From an uncultured Kordiimonas sp. (lineage in GTDB: Bacteria > Pseudomonadota > Alphaproteobacteria > Sphingomonadales > Kordiimonadaceae), in the NCBI GenBank assembly GCA_947503625.1, contig CANNEK010000003.1, forward strand, positions 310,001 through 374,000: DNA of 64,000 nt, given 5' to 3'. This document shows, piece by piece, positions 28,197-37,288 of this stretch. The first letter of the stretch is position 1; every line of letters starts with the position of its first letter. Below the pieces are notes generated by a model. It was not told where the DNA came from and did no database searches. It saw only the letters and a program-made list of their open reading frames with translations. The translations under genes were made by a program, and so were the position numbers.

Positions 28197-29603
28197 ATGA
28201 GCCCAATTGGCCAGACAGCAAATGCACTGAGAACAGCGAAGTTTATGCCTTATTGGCTGGACGATGCAAAAAAACCTGTGGCTGAACCGGCACTGCAAGG
28301 TGATACAGAGTGTGATTTGCTCGTCGTTGGTGGCGGGTTTTGCGGTCTGTGGGCTGCACTTCAGGCTAAAGAGGCTGAACCTGAACGCAGTGTCATGTTG
28401 ATTGAGGCATGTGAAATTGCAAACGGTGCAACTGGGCGCCCCGCGGCGATCCTGTCCACTTCGGTGATGCACGGTATCGATAATACGGTTCGGATGTTCC
28501 CCGATGAAGTTGCGACACTTGAGCAGCTTGGCATGGACAATATGGATGGTTTCGAAGCCACCATCAAACGATACAAAATTGACTGCGATCTGGAATGGGG
28601 TGGTGAATTGACGGTTGCTGTGGGTTCAGAGGAATTGCCTCAACTGCTGCACGAGAAAGCTCTGTTCGATAAATACGGGCATGAAACACAGCTGCTGGAC
28701 CGCGAACAACTGCAGCAGGAAATCTCGTCGCCTCTGTTCGACGGTGGCCTGATGATCAGGAAACAAAGCGGCACTGTTCATCCCGGGAAACTAGCCTGGG
28801 GGCTGAAACGTGCGGTTCTGGAGCTGGGCGTCTCCCTCTATGAGAACACGCCGCTTCTCAAAACTGAAAAAACCGTCACCGGGGTTGATGTTAACGTGCT
28901 GGGCGGGACGATAAAATCCCGCAAGGTGCTCTTATGTACAAATGCTTTTGCCGCAGGGCACAAGAAAATACGGCGTAAAGTGGTTGCTATTCGGGATCGC
29001 ATTGTGGTCACAGAACCACTCTCCGATGCGCAGATGGCAAAGGTGGGCTGGAAAAGCCGTTGCGGCATCTATGATACACGAACCCAGTTGAACTATATGC
29101 GCCTGACAGCGGACAATCGCATCCTTTTTGGCGGCAGGCTTGGCTACTATTTTGGTGATGCCACAGACCCTGAAGCAGACAAGCAGGCAAAACCATTTGA
29201 GCCTCTGGTTGAGAATTTTTTCAAAACCTTCCCTCACCTTGACGGAGTGAAGATCGATTACGCATGGTCGGGCCCTATCGGCCTGACCACACGGATGGCT
29301 GTTCACTATCAGAGTTATCATGACGGCGACATGGTGTTTGCTGGCGGCTACTCGGGTTTTGGTGTTACCGCCACACGCTTCGGTGCCCGTGTTGGCCTTG
29401 ATATCCTTGATGACAAAGACACACCTGAGCGCAAACTCACATTTGCAAAAACACAACCCGGGTATGTACCAGGGGAGCCTTTCAGATGGCTGGGTTTCAA
29501 AATCACGATGTATGCGCTGGATACCATGGATGCCAAGGGCGGCTGGCGGAAGTTGTGGGTTAAAATGGTGGAGAAAATGGGCTTTCCAATCACCATGCAC
29601 TAG
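28197..29603 (+). CDS. FAD-dependent oxidoreductase, DAO/PuuB-like
   Basis: 468 residues of the D-amino-acid-oxidase superfamily. The dinucleotide fold is LLVVGGGFCGLWAALQA near residue 42, the second FAD contact is CEIANGATGRPAA, and the C terminus has FAGGYSGFGVTATRFGA. Layout resembles gamma-glutamylputrescine oxidoreductase, so an amine or N-methyl amino acid is a likely substrate. There is no signal peptide. It has a weak ribosome site. It is upstream of, and probably separate from, the amidohydrolase gene. Confidence 0.85.
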   Translation: MSPIGQTANALRTAKFMPYWLDDAKKPVAEPALQGDTECDLLVVGGGFCGLWAALQAKEAEPERSVMLIEACEIANGATGRPAAILSTSVMHGIDNTVRMFPDEVATLEQLGMDNMDGFEATIKRYKIDCDLEWGGELTVAVGSEELPQLLHEKALFDKYGHETQLLDREQLQQEISSPLFDGGLMIRKQSGTVHPGKLAWGLKRAVLELGVSLYENTPLLKTEKTVTGVDVNVLGGTIKSRKVLLCTNAFAAGHKKIRRKVVAIRDRIVVTEPLSDAQMAKVGWKSRCGIYDTRTQLNYMRLTADNRILFGGRLGYYFGDATDPEADKQAKPFEPLVENFFKTFPHLDGVKIDYAWSGPIGLTTRMAVHYQSYHDGDMVFAGGYSGFGVTATRFGARVGLDILDDKDTPERKLTFAKTQPGYVPGEPFRWLGFKITMYALDTMDAKGGWRKLWVKMVEKMGFPITMH

Positions 29604-29680
29604 CGCTGTAAATTAGAGATGCGTTGACCGGCAAGACCTAGGGGCAACGCCATTAAATTCAGGATCGCAGGGGAGAAAAC

Positions 29681-31420
29681 ATGACTATCAAACAAACACT
29701 ATCGACCATTATTGGTGCGGGTGCGCTTATGCTGGCAGCATGTTCAGCGGAAGACTCAGGCTCTGGCCCAACCGATGTTCGGGCCCCGGACCTGATCGTT
29801 TTAAACGGCGACGTATATACCAGCGACCCCGCCGCCGCGCGAATTCAGGCTTTCGCTATCACCGACGGAAAATTCAGTGCTGTTGGTACCAACGAACAGA
29901 TGCAGGCTCTGGCTGCCAGTGAAACCAAAATCATTGATGCACAGGGCAACACTGTCACCCCCGGCCTGATCGATGCACACTCTCATGTCAGCGGAAACTC
30001 GCCCTATGTCGCGGGCGTAGACCTTGCATACGTCGCCGATAAGGCAGAATGGCTGGAGATGATTGCCGAAGCTGATAAGCGCCTGCCAGAGGGCGAATGG
30101 CTGATTGGTGGCAGCTGGGACCACACATTGTCTGACGGTGTTTATCCCACAAAACAGATGCTGGACAAAGTGGTGCCTGACCGGCCTGCTCTGCTAAGAC
30201 ATATTGATGGCCACTATTCCTGGGTAAACTCAAAAGCACTGGAAATGGCTGGTGTTACTGCGGAAACAGAAGCCCCACCCGGTGGTGAGATTGTGGTTGA
30301 CCCAGAAACCGGCGAGACAACGGGCATCCTTCTGGAAGGTGCGCAAAACCTTGTCGCCAATATTATTCCTGATCGCAGCGATGTACAGCGGCAGGAAGGC
30401 CTGGCGAAAATGTACAAATATGCCAACAGCTTTGGCATCACCGGCCTGCACCAGATGGGCGGTCTTGACGACTATATCCATATCGTCGAGAACGGCGACC
30501 CGACACTCAGGATATGGTATGGCACCTGGAGTTCGGGTGGGTTTGGCGACACCTTCGAGGCTACACTCAAAGACACCGTCGCCAAAAAAACTGAAATCCG
30601 CGAGCGCGTGCAAGCAACGTCAAGGGAAGAAGAAGCGGGGCCACTGCTCAGGCTTGGCTTTGTCAAGCTTATCAATGATGGTGTCCTGTCGGCGCACACC
30701 GCGGTCCTGACAGATGACTACAGTGACCGGGAGGGCTGGAAGGGTGAGTATATTACAAGCCCTGAGGAGCTGAAGGCTCAGGTTCAGGCGGTTACTGCAG
30801 CAGGTTTACCGGTAGCGATTCACTCTATTGGCGATGCGGCCGTGAAAGCATCTCTGGATGCGTTTGAAGCCGCTAAAAACAATGTTGTGCCTTTTCCCAA
30901 TAGAGTCGAACATATCGAGATTGTGCATACCGAAGATATCCAGCGCTTCAAAGAGCTTGGCGTTGTTGCATCCATGCAGCCCAATCACGCCACCAATTCC
31001 ATAGCCTATGTGCCCGAGCGGGTTGGTGACCTTAGGTCCGCTCGCGCCTATGTTTGGAAATCAATGCTGAAAGCAGGTGTGCCAGTGGTTTTTGGCGCAG
31101 ACTATGCCACTTCGCCCCTGAACCCCCTTATCCAGATTGCTGACTCGGTATTTCGCGTTAGTCCGTTTGGCTTCAACGACGGGGAGCCATTTCACCCCGA
31201 ACAGGCAGTGACATTTGAAGAAGCGTTGATGGCCTACACTCAAGCAGGCGCCAACATCACACCCTGGAAAGACGAGATTGGCTCCATCACCGTTGGCAAA
31301 TGGGCGGACTTTGTCGTACTTGATGGCAAGGTTCCTGTTCCGATGAACATCAGTTTTCGTGATTTGGCTGTTGATGTCACCTATTTCGCCGGGCGCGAGG
31401 TATACAGTAAAACCAGGTAA
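29681..31420 (+). CDS. Lipoprotein amidohydrolase, YtcJ-like
   Basis: 579 residues starting with a lipoprotein signal (LMLAACSAED). The amidohydrolase_3 (YtcJ) fold is complete: PGLIDAHSHV supplies the HxH pair, WLIGGSWDH and HIDGHYSWVNSKAL are family landmarks, HSIGDAA and RVEHIEIVH supply later His ligands and FGADYATSPLNP the Asp. It likely cleaves an amide outside the cytoplasm. GGGGAG precedes the ATG. A LuxR-type regulator gene faces it from downstream. Confidence 0.9.
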   Translation: MTIKQTLSTIIGAGALMLAACSAEDSGSGPTDVRAPDLIVLNGDVYTSDPAAARIQAFAITDGKFSAVGTNEQMQALAASETKIIDAQGNTVTPGLIDAHSHVSGNSPYVAGVDLAYVADKAEWLEMIAEADKRLPEGEWLIGGSWDHTLSDGVYPTKQMLDKVVPDRPALLRHIDGHYSWVNSKALEMAGVTAETEAPPGGEIVVDPETGETTGILLEGAQNLVANIIPDRSDVQRQEGLAKMYKYANSFGITGLHQMGGLDDYIHIVENGDPTLRIWYGTWSSGGFGDTFEATLKDTVAKKTEIRERVQATSREEEAGPLLRLGFVKLINDGVLSAHTAVLTDDYSDREGWKGEYITSPEELKAQVQAVTAAGLPVAIHSIGDAAVKASLDAFEAAKNNVVPFPNRVEHIEIVHTEDIQRFKELGVVASMQPNHATNSIAYVPERVGDLRSARAYVWKSMLKAGVPVVFGADYATSPLNPLIQIADSVFRVSPFGFNDGEPFHPEQAVTFEEALMAYTQAGANITPWKDEIGSITVGKWADFVVLDGKVPVPMNISFRDLAVDVTYFAGREVYSKTR

Positions 31421-31444
31421 ACGTGCAAAGCGGCCAATGCCCAT

Positions 31445-32284
31445 TCAGAGTCGGTTCTCCACCGGCTCTGAATTCGCCAATGTATCCAGAAATAATCCGA
31501 AAACCTGTCCTTGTGACGTGACATCCATTTTCACAAAAATACTTTTCTTGTGATTGCGCACTGTCCCCGGAGATATCTCAAGAATGCGGGCAGTGGACTT
31601 ATCGGAGAACCCTTTCAGCATCAGTTGAACAATTTCTCGTTCCCGTTCGGTCAAAACGGAAGCGCCAAAACTCTGAAATGCATGGGTAACGGCACCATGT
31701 GTTTTTCGTGTTTCGCTGGCGTTCTCTTCCAGAGGCAGTGCAAACGCCGCCCAATAGTCATCAACAATCGATCGCACGATAGGTTCAAGCGCACGCAACA
31801 CTTCCTGTTCGCTTGCGGTAAAGCGGTTTCGGTTTTGAACTCGGGTAAAAGTGATATGAACCATTGCCCCCGAGCCTATCTTCATATTGAAATAGAACTC
31901 GTCATGTATACCCAGCTGACCATAGTATTTTTTGAAATATTCGGAAGATAGAAACCCGTCTGGGGCAATATCCCGCATCAAACAGTACTCAGGTAACGTA
32001 TCGGACAAAAAGCGGTCATATATGGGGTCCAGCAGATAGGCGAATTTGACATAATCGCTGTCAGTGCCTGTGTCTTCGACTTCGTCAAAAATGCAGCTGG
32101 GCGCGCTCTGACGATGGAAAACAAATGCAGCGGAAAAACAAATATCTACGGTAGTTTTAACCGCGTCACATATTCTGACCAGTCGCCTGAGCTTGTCTGT
32201 TTCGCTCAAAGCTGCAGCAACAGAGGTATTCCATGCCATCAGTTGATCTGTTTTTTGTGTTTCGTTCCGAGCCACAATAGCCAC
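31445..32284 (-). CDS. LuxR-type transcriptional regulator
   Basis: 279 residues. The C-terminal 60 residues are a GerE/LuxR HTH (LTEREREIVQLMLKGFSDKSTARILEISPGTVRNHKKSIFVKM). The N-terminal 200 residues look like a sensory domain that I cannot name; there is no receiver Asp motif and no clear autoinducer-binding signature. The GTG at 32284 opens the frame without a good ribosome site; GTG at 32275 or ATG at 32239 are alternatives. It is divergent from the DUF885 gene, which it may control. Confidence 0.8.
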   Translation of the reverse strand: MAIVARNETQKTDQLMAWNTSVAAALSETDKLRRLVRICDAVKTTVDICFSAAFVFHRQSAPSCIFDEVEDTGTDSDYVKFAYLLDPIYDRFLSDTLPEYCLMRDIAPDGFLSSEYFKKYYGQLGIHDEFYFNMKIGSGAMVHITFTRVQNRNRFTASEQEVLRALEPIVRSIVDDYWAAFALPLEENASETRKTHGAVTHAFQSFGASVLTEREREIVQLMLKGFSDKSTARILEISPGTVRNHKKSIFVKMDVTSQGQVFGLFLDTLANSEPVENRL

Positions 32285-32424
32285 CGTTATTGAGGGTACT
32301 GCGGTAACAATAACAGGCCTCTGTGGAATGTACCATTCCCGTCATTCGCCGCTCAGTTACCTTTCAATCTATACAATCTCTAACCTCGTAGATACTGTTA
32401 CAAATATTCACACAAGGACATGTC

Positions 32425-34104
32425 ATGAAGCGCTTTTTTATAGGCTATACTTGCATCCAGATTTTCGCAGGCATTTACGCCAGCGTAGTTTGGGCTCAAA
32501 ACAGTCAGGCCCCTGACGGGTACACTGAATTGGTACGCATTTTTGACGAGTTTCGAGTGGTTCGGGCAGCAAAGGCATGGTCCGCAGCGTTTGACGACCC
32601 TGAAGCGCCATACGGCATTGTGGACTATGGAGCGGAACAGATGAAATCGCGGGCGCAAGGCCTGCAGTCTCTGGAAAACCGGTTGAAGGCAATTAACCCT
32701 CGTGACTGGCCTGTGTCCCATCAAGTGGACTATCTGGCGGTGAAAGCACAGTTTGCTGCCCAGCGCTTCTATCTGGATGTAAGCCGGCCCTGGGCGCGGG
32801 ACCCGGGAACCTACGTAGACCCGCTGTTGCGGCTTTCGTTCTCAGACATGACAGCGTCGGGCGATCGCCTCATGCGCATAAGCCGCAGGCTGGCCGCGGT
32901 TCCGGACATTGTTGAAGCCGCCAAGGTCAATCTCACTGAGGGCGCAGCAGACTATTTGATGCTGGCCCGTTTTAACATGCGGCAACCAGACGGTGTTGGC
33001 CATGGCCATCCTTACCGGCCGACACCTCCGGAAGGAGTGATTGGCTGGTATGAAGACCTGCTGAACCGCACCCGGGAGCAACAACCGTCTCTTGTTCCGG
33101 TTGTCGAGGACGCCTTATCTGCTGTGAAAGACTTTGCAGAATGGCTTGATGCTGCTGTTCCTGTCATGACAGCGGAAGCAGGTGTCGGACGCGCTCGTTT
33201 TGACTGGTACATGCGCCATGCGAAGCTTCTGCCATGGAATTCCAACCAACTGACGGCTCTTGCAGACCGCGAGTGGAAGCGACTGGTGGCTTTCCTTGCC
33301 CTGGAAGAACAGCGCAACAGGGGATTGCCAGTGCTGGAACCTGCACAGAGTGCCGATGAATATCTGAAACGTCTGCGCAAGACAGACAAAAACATCCGGA
33401 ACTGGCTTCAATCCGCCGATATTCTCACTCTACCGGAAGACACACCTGATTTCGAAACATTCGGTTTTAACGCGCCCTTTATCGAACGGCCCGACGGCCT
33501 GAACTTCTGGGAAAAAATACAGTTTCGAGACCCGCACCCAGACCATCTGCATGCGGTTATTCCCGGCCACCGATATGACGGCTGGTTCGCCAAGCGCTCC
33601 CGGCACCCGATCCGTTCGCATATTTCAGACGGCGTCAGAGTTGAGGGCTGGGGCGTATACCTTGAAGAACCAATGGTCCGGGCCGGTGTTCTGGACGAAG
33701 ACCCCCGCGTGCACGAACTTATGTATCTGTTCGGTATTTTCCGGGCGACACGAGTTTGGGCAGACATCGGAATGCAATTGAATCTTCTCACCATTCAGCA
33801 GTCAGCCGAGCATATGATGCAGGGATCCCCATGGCTCGATTATAGTGTTGCGCAGGTAGATGCCGAAATTTATCTGCGTCGCCCTCCCGGCTATGGCCTG
33901 GGTTATACAATTGGCAACCTTCAAATCCAGCAGCTACTGGCAGAAATGCGACTGCGAGACGGCCCAGCATTTAACCTGAAATCGTTCCATGATGCGTTCA
34001 TGGCGGCCGGTCGTCTCCCGATCAGTCTAATTCGTTATGAAATGCTGGGCGCCGCAGATGAAGTAGATGCCTTTTTCGAATTTGAAGAGATACCAGGCGA
34101 CTGA
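32425..34104 (+). CDS. Exported DUF885 protein lacking the metalloprotease Glu
   Basis: 559 residues with a signal peptide ending near VWAQ. The helical DUF885 architecture is kept, including EGWGVYLEE at about 407-415, but the family motif HExxPGH reads HAVIPGH at 376-382, so the catalytic Glu is Ala. Intact family members are zinc-dependent peptidase-like proteins. This one is either catalytically altered or a binding protein. AAGGACATGTC leads into the ATG. It is convergent with the Lrp gene. Confidence 0.8.
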   Translation: MKRFFIGYTCIQIFAGIYASVVWAQNSQAPDGYTELVRIFDEFRVVRAAKAWSAAFDDPEAPYGIVDYGAEQMKSRAQGLQSLENRLKAINPRDWPVSHQVDYLAVKAQFAAQRFYLDVSRPWARDPGTYVDPLLRLSFSDMTASGDRLMRISRRLAAVPDIVEAAKVNLTEGAADYLMLARFNMRQPDGVGHGHPYRPTPPEGVIGWYEDLLNRTREQQPSLVPVVEDALSAVKDFAEWLDAAVPVMTAEAGVGRARFDWYMRHAKLLPWNSNQLTALADREWKRLVAFLALEEQRNRGLPVLEPAQSADEYLKRLRKTDKNIRNWLQSADILTLPEDTPDFETFGFNAPFIERPDGLNFWEKIQFRDPHPDHLHAVIPGHRYDGWFAKRSRHPIRSHISDGVRVEGWGVYLEEPMVRAGVLDEDPRVHELMYLFGIFRATRVWADIGMQLNLLTIQQSAEHMMQGSPWLDYSVAQVDAEIYLRRPPGYGLGYTIGNLQIQQLLAEMRLRDGPAFNLKSFHDAFMAAGRLPISLIRYEMLGAADEVDAFFEFEEIPGD

Positions 34105-34138
34105 CCCGTTGCACTATTTTAACCGAAAGCCGGAACGG

Positions 34139-34157
34139 TGCCCTGTGAAACAGGGCA
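34139..34157. terminator. Hairpin between convergent genes
   Basis: TGCCCTG / CAGGGCA stem of 7 bp with a TGAAA loop between the DUF885 and Lrp stops. No T tract follows on either strand, so terminator activity is uncertain. Confidence 0.45.
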
Positions 34158-34177
34158 TCCCACGGCAATCACGGGGC

Positions 34178-34630
34178 TTAAGGCTTCAGCGGGATTGCGG
34201 TTTCAAACTTCTTGCAAGACCAGACAACATGGGTGTTGTAGCGCTGGATATTGGGGTTGGACATTAATGCCATCCGGCTCCAGTCTTCATACCATTCGAC
34301 GCATGGACCCTGCACAATCAGTATATAGTCTACCGACCCTGACACGTGATAGGCTTGCAGCACTTCAGGGTACGAAGCTATCTGGCGGTCAAACTCTTCG
34401 TATACTTCAGGGCTTTCCCTTTCAAACGAGAGCGTTACGATCATACGAACGCCTTCACCAGTCGATTTAAGAATTGAAACATCACGCGCGATAACGCCCG
34501 TCGCCCGAAGCGTTTTCAGCCGACGACGAACGGAGGATTCCGAGAGCGCAACGCGTTCGCCAATATCGGCGTGAGTAAGCTGATTATTCTTTTGGACGAT
34601 ATCGAGGATTTTCTGATCCAGTTCATCCAT
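34178..34630 (-). CDS. Lrp/AsnC family regulator
   Basis: About 150 residues: N-terminal HTH (MDELDQKILDIVQKNNQLTHADIGERVALSESSVRRRLKTL) and a RAM ligand domain (VTLSFERESPEVYEEF, VLQAYHVSGSVDYIL). Lrp-type proteins sense amino acids and often autoregulate. The frame opens at a GTG at 34648, but that GTG is followed by the AAAGGA that serves the ATG at 34630, nine bases on, so I use the ATG. It is divergent from the beta-lactamase-fold lipoprotein. Confidence 0.9.
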   Translation of the reverse strand: MDELDQKILDIVQKNNQLTHADIGERVALSESSVRRRLKTLRATGVIARDVSILKSTGEGVRMIVTLSFERESPEVYEEFDRQIASYPEVLQAYHVSGSVDYILIVQGPCVEWYEDWSRMALMSNPNIQRYNTHVVWSCKKFETAIPLKP

Positions 34631-34669
34631 ACGACGAATTCCTTTCACTAGAGTTACTTTATTGCCGAA

Positions 34670-34691
34670 TTTCGTTTCATAATCAACGAAA
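34670..34691. promoter_or_regulatory. Dyad in Lrp / serine hydrolase intergenic region
   Basis: TTTCGTT and AACGAAA form a perfect 7-bp inverted repeat with an 8-base A/T-rich spacer, 40 bases upstream of the lrp-type start and 62 bases upstream of the divergent hydrolase start. It is a candidate autoregulatory site. Confidence 0.5.
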
Positions 34692-34753
34692 ACAGGAGGG
34701 AAGCGTTTCAGGAAATTGTCTAGTCTGCGAGCGCATAATTCGGGAGATAATTG

Positions 34754-35848
34754 ATGCTAAACTCTAACGGCGTACTGGCAGTCAGTTTGTCGATATTTTT
34801 GATACTGCTATCCGGTTGTGAAGCCCAGAAAGATGGTTCGGACCTGCGCGCAGATCTTGAAGAGCTTGTGCAAGATTCTGTTGGAGACGAAGTTCCCGGT
34901 GCCATTGTATATCTTGATTTTCCGGGCGAACAGATTTCTGTTGCGGCCGGCATCGCGGAACGAAGTACCGGCTCGCTGATGGATGAAATGGCTACACTGC
35001 GGCTTGGGTCTATTACGAAAACCTATATGGCAGCGCTAACGCTAACCCTTGTGGGGGAAGGGGCATTTGCGCTGGACGATCAAGTTTCCAACCTTCTCCC
35101 TTCCGATGTACTCGGTAAACTGCCGAACGGTCTAGACCCAACAATCCGCCAGCTTCTTAATCACACCTCGGGTATTCCTGATTATTATTCCGAACGTTTT
35201 TACATGGAAGACTGGGACCGTTCCCAGCCGCTCACGCCAGAACTGGTTTTGCATGCCATTCGCGGTGTTCCGGCAACCATCACGCCCGGTGAAGCTTTCA
35301 GCTATTCGAATACAAATTATCATGTGCTGGCTTTGATCCTTGAGCATGTAACCGGTGAACGCGCATTTGATCTTTTGCAGCAACGCATTTTAACGCCTCT
35401 CGCATTGTCCGGAACCTTTTACGATGGCCCTTTTCCCGAGGGCGACACAATCCATGGCTACGGATCACCGTTTGACCCCTGGGAAGACACATTTGCTTAT
35501 CGGGAAAATTCCGGACCGGATGGCGGAATGTTTGGCACCACGCCGGATGTAGCACGGTGGATACGCGCACTATTTTCGGAAACAGGTGAATTTCAAAACA
35601 TCGGGCGTCAAATGGCAGCAGACCCGATAGCAGAAAGCGCGCGCAAATTTCAGGGGATGGGTGTCGAAATCCTCGAATCCCGATCCGGAGACAGGGTTTT
35701 GGGGCACACCGGCGCCATCGACGGCTATCTCTCGGCTGCCTTCTATATCCCGGCCAAAGATGCCGTTCTCGTCATACATATTAACAGGTCAGACGAAGTC
35801 GCATTCAAAACCATTTTATCTCAGGCCCTGAAGCTCGTGCTGTCCTGA
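34754..35848 (+). CDS. Class C beta-lactamase-fold serine hydrolase, lipoprotein
   Basis: 364 residues with lipobox LLSGC near residue 20. The serine-hydrolase triad of the beta-lactamase/DD-peptidase fold is present: SITK, YSN (AFSYSNTNYH) and HTG (LGHTGAIDGY). Members act as esterases, D-aminopeptidases or DD-peptidases. A TTG precedes the ATG at 34754; GGGAG sits 7 bases upstream of this ATG. A second paralogue follows 64 bases later on the same strand, so the two probably form an operon. Confidence 0.88.
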   Translation: MLNSNGVLAVSLSIFLILLSGCEAQKDGSDLRADLEELVQDSVGDEVPGAIVYLDFPGEQISVAAGIAERSTGSLMDEMATLRLGSITKTYMAALTLTLVGEGAFALDDQVSNLLPSDVLGKLPNGLDPTIRQLLNHTSGIPDYYSERFYMEDWDRSQPLTPELVLHAIRGVPATITPGEAFSYSNTNYHVLALILEHVTGERAFDLLQQRILTPLALSGTFYDGPFPEGDTIHGYGSPFDPWEDTFAYRENSGPDGGMFGTTPDVARWIRALFSETGEFQNIGRQMAADPIAESARKFQGMGVEILESRSGDRVLGHTGAIDGYLSAAFYIPAKDAVLVIHINRSDEVAFKTILSQALKLVLS

Positions 35849-35912
35849 ACGGGCTCCGAAACAAGGGCAGATCAACACACAACAAGACACTTCAAAAAGA
35901 GGAACTATAGAA

Positions 35913-37187
35913 ATGAAGTCTGAATTCAGTCGCAGGCAATTGATGAAAGCCGGTTTCGCTGCCGCAGCAACCCTGCCCCTCACGACATTTTGTGCCAAAC
36001 CGCCCTCAGATACAGCGCGCCCGACAGGGTTCGAAATAGACATTGTTCAAAAAAAGATGGCCGAGCACCGTATTCCGGGAGCTGGCATCGCATTTATTGA
36101 AGATGCCAAAGTGGTTTGGGAACAGGGTTTCGGCGTTAAAGACCTTGGCACCAATGACCCGGTCACCAAGCAAACGCTTTTCCAGGCTGCGTCTCTGTCG
36201 AAACCGGCATTTGCCTATGTTGTCATGCAGGCAGTGGATCGCGGCGAAATCAGTCTGGATGACCAACTCACGAACTATATGCGCCCGCACGACCTGAAAG
36301 AGCACCCCTGGTCTGATAAAATCACCGTGCGTGACGTGCTGCAGCACACAACCGGCCTGCCCAACTGGCGCGGTGACGCTGATGGGCCTGAGCCTCTGGT
36401 GCCAGCATACGAACCTGGCACCGATTCAACATATTCGGGCGAAGCATTCCACTGGCTGCAACGCGTTATGGAGCGTGTCACAGGCCTCGGGCTGGATGCA
36501 ATGATGCAAGAGCGCCTGTTCCGCCCCGCTGGGCTGGGTGATATGCGCATGGTTTGGCAATCTTCACGCGACCAAAGGGAAGTTAGCGGGCACGTCTTTG
36601 ACGAACAGGACAATCTTGTCGTCGATAATCTGCAGTTTGTTCGCGAACATGGCGGCCGCATGGAAGAAGTTGCGAAACGCTGGGGGCGGCCCATGAGCAT
36701 GTGGACTGCTGAAGACCACGAACGCGCGGCCGCGGAGATGCGCCCCCACACGCACCCGCGACTAAAGAAAGTCGCCGCCTGGAAATGGGGACGACCCGGC
36801 GCATTCATTATCGACAGTGCATCAAGCCTTCACTGCACGGCGGGCGATTATGCACGCTTCCTTTGCTTAATGATGCCGGGACGCAAAAGAGAGGAATGGC
36901 AGGTAACGGAGAAAACCCGCCAACTCATGTTAACGCCTCAGTTCGAAACCGAAATTGAAGGTGGAAGGCTGCCACGAGCCCTGGGATGGGGCCTGGAGAA
37001 ACGAGACAGCGGCGTCGCCTACCATCATTGGGGCAAGAATGGGCGCTCACATATCTCAGTCGCGCTGGGTGACCCGGAAACCCGACGTGGTATCGTCGTT
37101 ATGACAAATGGATCGAATGGCAATCCGTTTATAACAGAAACTGTAACTCAGCTGATGAACGAGAATTACATCGGCATTACCGCTTAG
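35913..37187 (+). CDS. Tat-exported beta-lactamase-fold serine hydrolase
   Basis: 424 residues with a twin-arginine signal (FSRRQLMKAGFAAAAT). SLSK (AASLSKPAF) is the nucleophile motif; the Tyr motif reads YSG (STYSGEAFHW) instead of YxN and the third motif is HWGKNG, a looser KTG equivalent. Relative to the lipoprotein paralogue upstream it has an insert around residues 200-280. The YSG change suggests esterase-like rather than peptidase activity, an inference. GAGGAACTATAGAA precedes the ATG. Confidence 0.85.
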   Translation: MKSEFSRRQLMKAGFAAAATLPLTTFCAKPPSDTARPTGFEIDIVQKKMAEHRIPGAGIAFIEDAKVVWEQGFGVKDLGTNDPVTKQTLFQAASLSKPAFAYVVMQAVDRGEISLDDQLTNYMRPHDLKEHPWSDKITVRDVLQHTTGLPNWRGDADGPEPLVPAYEPGTDSTYSGEAFHWLQRVMERVTGLGLDAMMQERLFRPAGLGDMRMVWQSSRDQREVSGHVFDEQDNLVVDNLQFVREHGGRMEEVAKRWGRPMSMWTAEDHERAAAEMRPHTHPRLKKVAAWKWGRPGAFIIDSASSLHCTAGDYARFLCLMMPGRKREEWQVTEKTRQLMLTPQFETEIEGGRLPRALGWGLEKRDSGVAYHHWGKNGRSHISVALGDPETRRGIVVMTNGSNGNPFITETVTQLMNENYIGITA

Positions 37188-37197
37188 GCAGACTGAA

Positions 37198-37250
37198 TCA
37201 GCGCATATTGCGAAACGCCGCGTGAAACCGGTGTTTGTAATATGCGCTGA
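37198..37250. repeat. 53-base imperfect palindrome between convergent operons
   Basis: Outer arms TCAGCGCATATT and AATATGCGCTGA pair over 12 bp without mismatch. An inner stem, AAACGCCG against CGGTGTTT with one G-T pair, lies inside. It sits 11 bases after the serine hydrolase stop and 39 bases before the VWA stop, so it could be a bidirectional terminator or a REP-like repeat. No T tract follows. Confidence 0.6.
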
Positions 37251-37288
37251 AGATTTCCGGCGGGCACCTTAAGCTGCACCAGAAATTG

